A DNA stretch of 64,000 nucleotides from Datnioides undecimradiatus (taxonomy: Eukaryota; Chordata; Actinopteri; Lobotiformes; Datnioididae), in assembly GCA_008933995.1 (NCBI GenBank), contig WARS01000015.1, forward strand, positions 1,336,001 through 1,400,000, read 5' to 3'. The position numbers and the translations under genes were made by a program. This document shows, piece by piece, positions 49,186 to 59,958 of the stretch (the stretch's first letter is position 1; each line of letters begins with the position of its first letter). Below the pieces are notes generated by a model that ran no database searches, was not told the origin of the DNA, and saw only the letters and a list, made by a program, of their open reading frames with translations.

Positions 49186-52100
49186 ATGCCTTCGATACAA
49201 AGCTTAACGGTGACCTACGACGCGCTGAATGAGTACGAGACGTTCTCCGAGGGGGACACTCTGGCCGGCACAGTAACGCTGGCGTTATTGAAGGAGACCA
49301 CAGTCGAAAGTCTGTTTGTTAAAGCCAAAGGAGAAGCCACCGTGCGTTGGACGCAAAAGAGAGGCGACCGCAACCACACATACAGTGCAGAAAAGAGATA
49401 TTTCAAGCTAAAACAGTTTCTCATCCCAGAGGAGACTAAGGGTAGGTGGGACGCGTCTTATAGTCATGCATGGCTTTACCCAGTCTGCTACAATGACCCC
49501 CGCCCCCAAATGAAACATTACTCCACTTAGAAATTGTTGTATGGAAACCAATATTGTTATAGCTGTGTGAGTTTTATTTGATGTACTTATTTCATTAGTT
49601 TATTCCGTAACGGTGGATAGTGACTAACAACTGAATTACAGGTGGTGCATAATGTTATTGACACAATGTGCATGTATTGAAATAAAGAACAGTGGAGTAA
49701 AGGCATTATATAATACATTAAAGCACGTTAAATTGTACAGTGCTTGAGTAGAAGTACTTTGTTACTTTTCTCCAGTGTGTTCGATACTATTTATATTAGA
49801 TTATAGACTAGTAACTACCACTAAGGACTAGTAGTATTGTCAGTTGACTGTTGTTAGTGTTATGACACCAAATTACTTTCTTTTCAGACACTGTACTTCC
49901 TGCAGGAACCCATGTCTATAAATTCAGCTTTAACATACCTCCGGGGTAGGTATAGCCAGAATGTTTACCATAACTTGATGTTTGTATTTAACAATGTCAT
50001 TGTTTTGTTTGCTAAACATAACCAAGTAGCCCTCTTCTGCACACTCTATAAACTTATGTGATTCAGTTCAGATTACATAACCTTAATCATCTGGTTATCC
50101 ATTTACAGGAGCATGCCTTCGTCCTTCAGGGGAAGTCATGGGAAGATTGTCTACATGCTGGAAGTCAAGCTGGCCAGGAGTTGGAGGATTGACCGTACAG
50201 TAGAGAAGGAGATCAAATTTGTCTCCAAGTCCATTCCAGCCCTTCAGTCTCTGATGGTGTGTAAAACATTGTTTGGCAGGTCTCTCTCCTCCTGTGAGAT
50301 CCCACAGCACGTAACCACAGTCCCATCAATCCACTTTAAAACAATGGCCTCTTATTGTCCTGCTGCTAATACATTTTCCAGTGTAAATGCATCACCCAGC
50401 GTAAATGCACCACCCAGCCATATTCCAGCAGCCCTTGTGGCCTTCTCTCCTTTGTTTGTGTACATAAATGTCTGATTCCTCACCAACTGCGTACACTCAT
50501 TTCAAAGTATCCCCTGTGGAGATGTTGTAAAGTTACAGGGGGTGGCAATAGATCTTTTTATGATGCAGCACTGACTGTGTAGAAAATGAAAAATGTACAT
50601 AATACACACTTCGCCCAAACCACATTAGGGTGTCAATTCTTAAATAAATTCGAGTCATTATTAGCATGCATTAGCTTCCACATGTGTTTTTCCAGATATG
50701 ACAAGTCACAATGTCTGCTGGAAAAACTATCTTTGCAGAAACCGTGTTCACATTACTTTGGATAATTTACAGGCCTTGCTATATACGTATGCTATATATG
50801 TATGTTCTGTCTTGCTCTATAACTGCCATGCTCAGATCTTGTGCTGCATTGTCTTCATAATGAAAATGCATCAAAAATCATTTCTCTTCTTGTCTATTGC
50901 ATTCCAGGTACCACAAGTCGGTTCAAAAAACAAAGAGATAGGAATTTTTTCAAAAGGAAATGTGCATATGGAAGTCAGCATTGACAGAGGAGCTTATGCC
51001 CCAGGTAGTGAAATTCCTTTTCAAGCATTATAAGTTAAAGTCACAGATCTTCTGCTAAAGGCGGATATTGGAAAACATATTTTTGCCATGATAGTTGTCA
51101 TAGCCAACATGTTGCAAAATGGCTAACATTTCTTCAGAAAACCTGTAGTAAAGATATTGATATTAATCCATAATATGTTGTTTTCCTCATAGGTGACACT
51201 ATAGGGATTGTCGCAAAAATCAACAATTCTTCTTCCAGTGAGATGAAACCAAAATTCAGTTTAATCCAGGAAGTAGTGTACCGTGCCTCTAGCAATACCA
51301 AACACGAGGACTGCGTCATCCACAAGGTGGTTGACAAGTCTATCCAACCGCAAACGCAGAACGATGTCAGATGTGCCATGAAGATTCCTTGTGATCTGAA
51401 TCAGTCAATCCAGAACTGTCACATTATCTCGGTGGATCACTATTTAAAGGTAGGTTACACAACAGTGTAGCAGTCAATCTTCATGATAAAGCAGTGGTGG
51501 GCCGTCAGGGCCAGCAAGACCTTCTCTGCTGGCCTAAATCTAAAGAACACTGACCTACGTTTCAGTATGTTTTTCCATGAATGTGCATTAATGACTCCTA
51601 TCGGGATAGTCTATTATCTTCATATAATGGCTTTTCTCTTGGTTGCTTCCAGTAGTGTGTTTATAGTTTAGAGCTTTTATCCAATCATATTTCAGACATC
51701 ACGTGTTGCTAGGGTCAAAGAAATCTGCCTTGAGGCCTTCAGAATCATCAGTGCGGGCGTCTGTTGCTTTAACCAATCAGATTTCGAGTTGGCGACACCG
51801 GGGCCATCTAGCGGGCGCATAGTAACGTCGGCATTTTCACGTCCTTTGATTGGATGGTCAGAGCGTGCACTCGTCAGAGCTAGCAAACCGTATCTTTAGC
51901 GAACTTCACAAGATAAAAATAAACTAAAATAGATTCCTCTTGATTCAACTGACAATTGCTGAAGGTATTCAATGACAATACTTATACGTATACCTGTCTG
52001 TGATGCGACGCCCTGTTATACTGCATTTCTGTATAATATTGATAATTTCTAATAGCCGTGGCGACACAATGATGGTATTATGAGGTGGATTAATTCAGGT

Positions 52101-52904
52101 AGGACACCACTGAAGGCCTAGGTGTGAAATGCACGGCCCCGTCCCTGCGATAAAGGATAGTGTTTTGACAGAGCTACTTCCAACAGACGCAATAAAATCA
52201 CAAACAGTGACTGACAGGTGCTCTCTTGCTACTCTGTTTTTAAGTGAAGCAGCACATGCTAATGAAGCAGTCATGTTTTTTCTCAGGTGTACCTGGACAT
52301 CAGCTTTGCTTTCGATCCAGAGGTCAGACTTCCCGTGACCATTATTCCTCCTGGCTTAGTTCCTGGCCCTCAGCCTGGTGCTCCTGGTGGCCCCAGCAAC
52401 AGTGACTTCCATCCTCCTATGGCGGCTATGGGTCCCAGTCCATGGGGTGCTACTGGTGGCCCAAGCTACAGCAACTTTCCTCCTCCTAATCTGGCTATGG
52501 GTCCTTATCCTGCATCCCCACATTCAAGCAATTACGGACACCCAGGACCACAAAATTATTCAGCACCACCACCTGAGTACCTTGCTCAGCCAGCACATGT
52601 GGGTGTGGGATACAATAACCCAGTGCCATATCAGGCATCTCCATATGGAAGTCCATTTTCATCTCCAAGTTCTACACTTCACCCTCCACCTGCTGGCCAC
52701 ACATGTCACCCACCTCCAAGCGCCCCAGAGATCAGCTCATCCCCTCCAACATTTGACATATACCCAACTGCTCCTGCGTACAACCTGCTGCCCTCTGCGC
52801 CGGCGACAAACACTGACTTCCTGTCTCAGTCTGATGAAGCTCCTCCAGCATATTCACTCCTTTTCCCGCCTTCTTCTGAAAAGTCAGATGGGAGCAATAC
52901 ATGA
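49186..52904 (+). CDS. Arrestin-domain-containing protein (ARRDC3-like), tandem copy 1
   Basis: Six coding exons join in frame: 49186-49441, 49888-49945, 50109-50256, 50908-51004, 51193-51449 and 52287-52904, giving 477 residues. Exons 1-3 form the arrestin N domain (TVTYDALNEYETFSEGDTLAG near the start). Exons 4-5 and the start of exon 6 form the C domain (IGIFSKGNVHMEVSIDRGAY, then VYLDISFAFDPEVRLP). The rest of exon 6 is a long proline-rich tail with PPEY (about residues 367-370) and PPAY (458-461). Alpha-arrestins of this family act as adaptors that bring NEDD4-type HECT ubiquitin ligases, through PPxY motifs, to membrane receptors and transporters. The start ATG is the first in the N-domain frame and is placed as in copy 2. 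Cargo is unknown. It is closer to copy 2 than to mammalian ARRDC3, so I give no symbol. Confidence 0.93.
51492..52147. mobile_element. DNA-transposon-like insertion in intron 5 of arrestin copy 1
   Basis: The left end reads CAGTGGTGGGCCGTCAGG. The right end, read in reverse, is GCAGGGACGGGGCCGTGCA, then TTTCACACCTAGGCCTTCAG. The similar G-rich termini around GGGCCGT suggest imperfect terminal inverted repeats. I recognise both ends as recurrent sequences in fish DNA. No intact transposase frame lies inside. Confidence 0.45.
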
Positions 52905-53359
52905 TTATTACCGGTTTACAATGTGAAATCAAGTTCCTAGATTTTAACAGTGTTGTTTAATGTGTGAATTGTACAAAAAGCCATTATAGTACAAAATTGC
53001 ATGTGATAATTGTTTTCTGGTCTGTTCAGGTTGATAATTGACTTTGTCTGGCTGATAAGATAATAACTCAAACCTTGGTGACCAGAATACACTGCACTGT
53101 GCATTTATGTGCCTTGTTCAACTCAAGTGCTTTAAGCTGATCAGTGTTTTTATCATAACTTACACCTCCTCTCTCTACCTCAGTCTTCTTTTTGGAGACT
53201 TGCCGTAAGAAAGTGGACAACATGCAATGTTTTTAATTAATGTGATTAACTAACAAGCTAAATATATAGTTTTCCTCTATTTTCAGTTCCGTTGAGCGAG
53301 ACAGCTGCTTCAAAATGATACTCTCTGTTATTCTTTGGTTTCTCTGACCACTGAATTTG

Positions 53360-53365
53360 AATAAA
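53360..53365 (+). other. Poly(A) signal of arrestin copy 1
   Basis: AATAAA lies about 455 bases after the stop codon in an AT-rich 3' region. Confidence 0.7.
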
Positions 53366-53403
53366 GATCTATCAGAAGTGTGTCTGGAAATCTGTTATAA
53401 CCA

Positions 53404-54161
53404 TTAAACCTTAAGAGGTCTTTTAATATCCTAACACATTTGTCCCTAATGACAAAAAAATGTCACCTCAAACTCAAACTCAAGGTCCTAAACACAAAAA
53501 AATGACACCAAAACTACTGTAAAGATGTTATATATATATTTTTTCCACTTTAGACAAGTCAATTTTTTAAAACTACTTAAGCCTGAAACATACATGTCAA
53601 ATATTAATTATATATAAGCCTTTAAAGGCCAGTATGTTTACATAATGCCACAGTTGGGTTTTTTATTTAAAAAAAAACTAAAATTTCCATAAAATACATT
53701 TCAAGGAGTATTTGATTATTATTATTAGGCTCTGAGATGGGTCAATGACAGGCAGCAACATTGAATCCAACATCAATAGTGACACACACTTAATAGTAAG
53801 AAGTGGGAAGGTTTGCTGCATGCATTGAATAGGACAAAGTAGCACTATCTGGTGAACAAATATAAAAATTAAAACCTGAAAGCTAATAGTCCAAAATGAA
53901 AGCTTAACATAAAGGAATGTGATAAAGATAAATGTGGGATCAAAAATGGCATTTTCAGTGGTTTTCATTTGGACATTTTCTGCCGTTCGGATCAAATGTG
54001 TCAGGTTTTGTGTAGCTTAGCCATTTTAGGCTAATTTTAGGAACAGACAACAATTCTTGAGTTTTTTAAAAATTAATATCCTCTGGCAAATTTGAGCTAT
54101 ATTCATTCAACACAGCCAAAATGGCAAAAAAAAAATGTCCCTAGGATCTCTTAAGTGTTAA
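53404..54161. mobile_element. Possible TTAA-flanked DNA element
   Basis: The ends TTAAACCTTAAGAGGTC (53404-53420) and, reversed, TTAACACTTAAGAGATC (54161-54145) match at 14 of 17 positions in inverted orientation and both carry TTAA. The interior is AT-rich with no coding frame of interest. Compatible with a decayed non-autonomous element. Confidence 0.4.
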
Positions 54162-54511
54162 ATTAAATGTCTTATTTTTAGTGACAGCGCAGCACCTATA
54201 GTGAATGTTATCAAAGATAACTTCTGCAAAGCTACACACAGCTCTTTCTCTCCTCTTGCATAAAGAAAAAGTGAGGGGGGAAGGTGGGAGGTGCCAAATG
54301 TTCAAAATGTTCTTTTCAACTTAATGTTGTGAAACTTGGCAGTCAGTAGGCTGACGTTAAACACGCTGCAGCACTACAGGGATTACACACTCTGCAAGAT
54401 GCTAAAGGGCCGTTTCACCCGGAAATTGTTTAAACTCGAATGGCCTGTTGCGTTCATACGCGGATTGCATTATAATGGGCAGAAATGTCTTATACCTCTT
54501 TGACGTGCAGC

Positions 54512-54518
54512 TATAAAA
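54512..54518 (+). promoter_or_regulatory. TATA box of arrestin copy 2
   Basis: TATAAAA lies 144 bases before the start codon. TGACGT, a CRE half-site-like word, lies just upstream at 54501-54506. Initiation would be expected near 54540. Confidence 0.6.
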
Positions 54519-54655
54519 TGGAAGGGGGATTGTTCTTCCTCAATTTTAGGGCGGAGCCGCATTGGCAGTAGTTCATGACCTCAGTATCCGCTGAGAAGCT
54601 GTGTAGCGAGCCAGAAGTGAGAGAGGGGGGATAAGGCGATTGTGGTCGTTACAAA

Positions 54656-57600
54656 ATGTCTCCGATAAAAGGCATGACAGTAACTTCTGAAGCGCTCAAC
54701 GAGGAGGACACCTTTTCTGAGGGGGACACAGTTGTAGGCACAGTTACTTTCACTCTGTCAAAGGAAACCAAAGTGAAGCGCGTTCAAATCAAAATTAAAG
54801 GGGAAGCGCGCGTGCACTGGTCAGAGGGCATTGGTGACAAAAAGAGGGATTACAGTGCCAACAGGCGGTACTTCAAACTCAAAGAGCAATTAGTGTCCAA
54901 GGATACCAAAGGTAGGTTGGGGAAATGTGAATGCGCTTGAGTTGCTTGCTAACTTCTTGTGCTATGTTTGAGTGATGGGCTTGAGTTTGATCAGCGGGAT
55001 ACACCTGTAAGTGGTTTTATTTTGTACCCCTTTAAAGTTAGAACGATATTCACAAATATAAACTTAGCGGATCAATAGTTCATTATAATGTGGTTAACAT
55101 AAAGACTACGAGCCTAATTTTAATATATCGGCCAGAATGACCACACCATTATATAAACTACAACTACATCCATAGTGTTACTGTTACTTCAGTGTTATGT
55201 GTGTATAATCTTTTCACACACAAGTCGTCTCCTGATGGTTAAACTAAGCTTGGTTTGCATCATTTTGGGGAAATGTTAAATGCTAAACAATTCAATGACT
55301 TGTTATTGATGTGCTCTGAGGACATGGACAGTGCAGCTGTGATGTAATTTTGGCAAAAATGTAACTTAATACAGCTGTGTAACATCTTTATAACCTACTT
55401 TGTAAATAATAAGTAGATATCACACACTGGATGATCTTAGCACCGTGTATATATGGGTATATATGGGCAGTGTTAGTAATTATAACTTTCTTTGTAGAAA
55501 CTGTACTTCCCCAAGGTGTCCACTGCTTTAAATTCAGGTTTCAAATCCCAGGAAAGTAAGTGAGCATTTCTAGCATCTAGCATTTGTTCATCATTGTTTG
55601 CTTCCTCCAATGACTGACCGGTTTTGTCTCACAGTCCCATGCCTTCATCCTTCAAGGGGGCACATGGAAAGATCATCTACAAGCTTGAAGGAAAGGTTTC
55701 CAGGAGCTGGCGGTGGGCTTCTACAGCAGAAAAACAGCTCAATTTTCAGTCAAGGTTCTTATTACAGCCTGGCCATGCCATGGTACGTGAGACATTAAAA
55801 TGATACATGCCATCTTCTTCTGCAGCACACGAACTGGCTGATAAAATTGAACGAGTGTGCGAGATAAGAAGTCGTCTGACTAAAGAGATAGTTGGCTAAA
55901 ATTGACAGGGACCGAAGCAAAGGCTTCAACAGTTTCGTCTGAACAAGTCGATAATTTAAAGATTATCCAAGCAGCAGCAGATATAATGATTCTTTAAGCA
56001 AATACAATTTTAAGATGATATATTTCAGTGATAGCTATTTTTTATGACTTTGTAGTAACACCCATGCACTACCACATCTGCGGTAATGTTGGAAAAACAG
56101 TTTGCTCTTTTGCCCATATAACTGACATATACAGCAATGCTGAAGATATTATATTGGTTTACTAGTTTATCATTTGGGCTGGAATGATGAGTAATGGATG
56201 AAACTACAAACTGGCTGTTTGAGTAAAAAAGGATTTTGAGGGCATTCCACTTAAAGGGCAAAAGTTGGGCGTGAAGAAAGTTGAAATCATGCAATGATTT
56301 GATTGAATTGCTCAATAGAGAATCAAGAGAGAGCATACAGTATCACTTGGTGCTATGATCTTAAACATTGTCCGAGATGATTTATGTTTACATGCTACAG
56401 AGTTCAGTTTCTATGGTGTTAATTTGAACAAAGATGGTTTAATCCAAATGTAAATTGCCAGACGACAGTTTAGTTTCTCCTGGACTTTGTATTTCAGCCA
56501 TATGAGTCATTGAGTTGATATGAAATAATGTTTGATTGTATGGTTTGTTTTAGTGTCCCAGCACTGGATCAGTGGATAAAAAGATTGGGGTTTTCTCCAA
56601 AGGACAGGTCCAACTGTCTGCTACTGTTGACAAAAAGGTGTGCTCCCCAGGTAAAGTCACTTAAGTTTACTCAGAACACACCCACGTGTTGATGTAAGAC
56701 ATAAAATGCAGTGTATAATTAGATATCAGTTGTCCCCAGCTTTTTACACTGTATTATTAAGTCAAATGGAATTTGTTAAGGTATACTATTTTTAATATTG
56801 ATTATCAACAGTGTCACAGCTTTTACATGCAGTATGTAATTATTTGTGATGATACGATTTCAAAAAAATTGATTCCACATATTATGATTTGTTTTTGACA
56901 GGTGACACTTTATCTATCGTCGCAAAAATCTCCAACTCCTCTGCCAAAAAAATGAAGCCCAAATACAGTTTACAGCAGAAAATAGTGTACCACGCCGATG
57001 GCTCCACTAATAGCAGTGACAATAGTCTGCGTAAAATAGTTGGAGACACAATCACACCGAACTCAAAGGAAACCCTCTCCTGTCAACTGATGATTCCTGA
57101 CGACGTCATCTACACACTCTTTAATTGCGACATCATCTCAGTTGACTATTACCTCAAGGTAGGTTATGCTATAATAGTGATAATACATCCAAAGGGTGTG
57201 AATTGAAATCAACTGCGCATGTGGAAACTTTATAAAGGCTTCAGTTGACTTTGATTCACACCTTTTGGATAACTATGGCCTGGATGAATGAGAACCTCCA
57301 CAGACATCTTGCAGTGATGATGCATCAGCTCAGAAATAAATATTTTTTGCAGATATTAAAAATTGATTGAGTCATTGTAGCACAGGCAATTGACTTAAAT
57401 GACATGCTTGAAAAATCACTAAAAATAAAAAAAGTATATATATATTTTGTTTTAAAGGGGACATATTATGGCAATTGAAAGCTGTTTTAAACAGGTCCTG
57501 GATGTCTTAAAAACAAGCTTTTGAAATTTTTTGCAAAAAACTCTGAAGTTCAGCCTCTGAGGAGGGTCTGCAGTCTCCCACTCTCTACCTTCATTATCTA

Positions 57601-59003
57601 TGCAGAGTTCTGAGTGGGCGGGGAGGCTATGATAATGAGGCGCTGCTCTGATTGGCTGCCCGAATGACGTATGGAGGGGAGGGTGCAGAGCGGTGCAGGA
57701 CCGGTATCCAACATGGCTACCGCTCCCAACGAACAGCCCGCAGCTGTACGCTATAGCTACGACCCAGAACCTGACCGCGAACAGCAGAAGAAAGGGTCAA
57801 AAAGATTAAAATGCAGCCACAGTCTCCTCTGGTCTTCTGGGGCTGGGACAGAATATCGGCATTTGTGTTGGTGTTTACAACCAACAACAGAGCAGTCTGT
57901 ATGTCTGGCTCTGACCGACGACATCGCGACACGCTGCTAGCTTACTGCTGGAAACAGAGAACTTCACCTAGCGGGATGAACGTCACCTCTTAGTGTTTTC
58001 ACTCAGAGGAGGACGGCCTCTGTAAATCACTCCTGTGGTTACGTAACGACAGGAGCTGGATCTGAACAGCCTGTAGGAGCCCCATGTTACCAGAGGGTGG
58101 GCTGTAGAGACGATGCAGGACTTGTCTGCCTTCCTCATTCTCTGAGCTGGTCGGCTGAGGGGGGACTAGTTTAAATATGTATAGGCAAGAAAAAATGTGT
58201 TTTTCATAATATGTCCCCTTTAAGTAATTAACTTTGTTGGTTGGTACTTTAAAAACAAAGTTAAAAAGTGCTTGACAATAAACACTCGAACCTAAAAGCC
58301 ATAAAAAAAAACATGAAACACGCAGAGAGTGAAACAAATCTGTATCTCATAAAAGATAAATAATGTCACCAAAATCAGTTTTTAAAAATTCGTTTTTTAA
58401 GTGATTTATAAGACGAGACAGAGTTTGTAGGCGTGAATAAAATATATACAGTACAAACATTTACAGTATAATAACAGGCAACAATCACATTTACCTGTCA
58501 GACAGCACAATAATCTTAATTAACATGTCCATGCAGGTTGTAACTCCTGATATATTTCTGTTTCCCAGGTGTATTTGGACATAAGTTTTGCCTTTGACCC
58601 AGAGGTGGAGTTTCCACTGGTTATTGTTCCCTCTAAATTTGTTGGATTTTACACTGGTGAGGTGATGGGGCCTTACCCAGCTGGGGCTTTTGGGCCCCCA
58701 AGTTACAGTGACTTACCTCCCCCTGCCTTCCCTACTGGACCTTATCCAGCGCCCACAGGTCCAGGTGCTTATGCATACCCAGGACCATGTCCCCCTCAAC
58801 CGGGACCCACAGCAAGTGGCTACAGTAGTCAGTGGCCACAACAAAACCCACCATTTGGTTTTCCAGCCGCAGCTTTCCCACCTCCTGTAGCACCACAGCA
58901 TCCAGCCCCTACTGCTCCATCTATGCTTCATCAGGAAGAACCCCCCAGCTACATGTCTCTTTTCCCCCCTTCTCATGACACCATGTCTGGTCAAAAAAGC
59001 TGA
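54656..59003 (+). CDS. Arrestin-domain-containing protein (ARRDC3-like), tandem copy 2
   Basis: Six coding exons join in frame: 54656-54911, 55498-55555, 55635-55782, 56554-56650, 56902-57158 and 58569-59003, giving 416 residues. The first five exon lengths (256, 58, 148, 97, 257) are identical to those of the neighbouring copy 1, and the proteins align throughout the arrestin N and C domains (TVTSEALNEEDTFSEGDTVVG, IGVFSKGQVQLSATV, VYLDISFAFDPEVEFP). The tail is shorter than in copy 1. It is proline/glycine/tyrosine-rich and carries PPSY at about residues 315-318 and 397-400, expected to bind WW domains of NEDD4-type ligases. A TATA box lies upstream and an AATAAA signal downstream. Tandem duplication is clear; cargo and expression are not known. 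Confidence 0.93.
57452..58223. mobile_element. TTAA-bounded DNA transposon remnant in intron 5 of arrestin copy 2
   Basis: A perfect 19-bp inverted repeat, TTAAAGGGGACATATTATG at 57452-57470 and its complement at 58205-58223, bounds 772 bases. TTAA at both outer ends is the target site of piggyBac-type elements, so the transposon inverted repeat proper would be AGGGGACATATTATG. The interior holds an open frame (57671-57940, plus strand) beginning MEGRVQSGAG that includes YSYDPEP, reminiscent of a short domain seen in fish repeat-encoded and P2X7-tail-like proteins. The frame is short with no transposase motif, so this is probably a non-autonomous copy. Confidence 0.75.
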
Positions 59004-59259
59004 GCTTCAAAACAAACACATATAGGGTATATGTATGTAATATTTTGAGCTTCTTTACTTGGTTATTTACTGGGTTATTTACTGATACTGATGGATTTTT
59101 ATGGCAATGCACTTACTTAATGCCTTTTAATGCCTTTAGTTAAAAACCAACTTATATGGTTCTGAACACTAAACAAACCACAGGTGCTGCAGTAACACAA
59201 AGTTACACAAGTTACAAACAAATATATTTTTGTTGGCTGTGAAATGGTCAATTATTTCA

Positions 59260-59265
59260 AATAAA
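59260..59265 (+). other. Poly(A) signal of arrestin copy 2
   Basis: AATAAA lies about 255 bases after the stop codon at 59003. Confidence 0.7.
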
Positions 59266-59958
59266 ACATTTGTTACAGAATATGTTTTGAATGTTTCTAA
59301 GTCAACTGAATCTGTCTGTTTTGGCGTTTGCATACTTTGCGGTGCATCGAGAGAAATTCAGAAAAAAACATCATGTGACCACAAAGGCCCCAAAAGCTGT
59401 CCCATTCCTCACAGTAACGAGTGGCCAATCCTATTCAACCGGGAGCACTGTTTTCTCCTTATAACAGATTTATGCTCTTTAAATCTAATTGGTAGTCCAT
59501 GGAGTTGTTGCACACTGCCTGTAAACACAGTATCTCGCATACCATAGTGTTAAACAAAGAGTGTTTGTGCCTTGTGTAGCCTTTATTTTTTTAAAAAGTA
59601 ACATAATATGAACACGGTGTAAACAGTACCCCAGGTGACGGGAAGGGCAAGGGAAGCAAGGGGGCAAGAGTGAAACCGTTCACAACATCCCAACAGTTGA
59701 ATTGCTTTGAATTCCTGGACAGTAACAACGCATTCCAAAGGACTCTATGCTTTGCGGACCATGCATGTACCCCGAAAGAGTTATGAGGACGAATGCATGG
59801 ACCCCCCCCCCATTCATGTATCCAAGTGATGGACGCACAAAAGGAGGTGGCATCGGGTTTTGTCCCCGCCCACTTGCACTTGCTTGCGTTGTTGAATACT
59901 GGCAAGCAGTATTGTCACGGGAGACCCGAAGCTATCTGTGCCTGTCATCGCCATCGCC

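Noticed and set aside
52378-52926. A 182-codon open frame overlapping the last exon of arrestin copy 1
   Set aside because: It is a frame-shifted shadow of the proline-rich tail, recognisable by its His/Leu/Thr bias.
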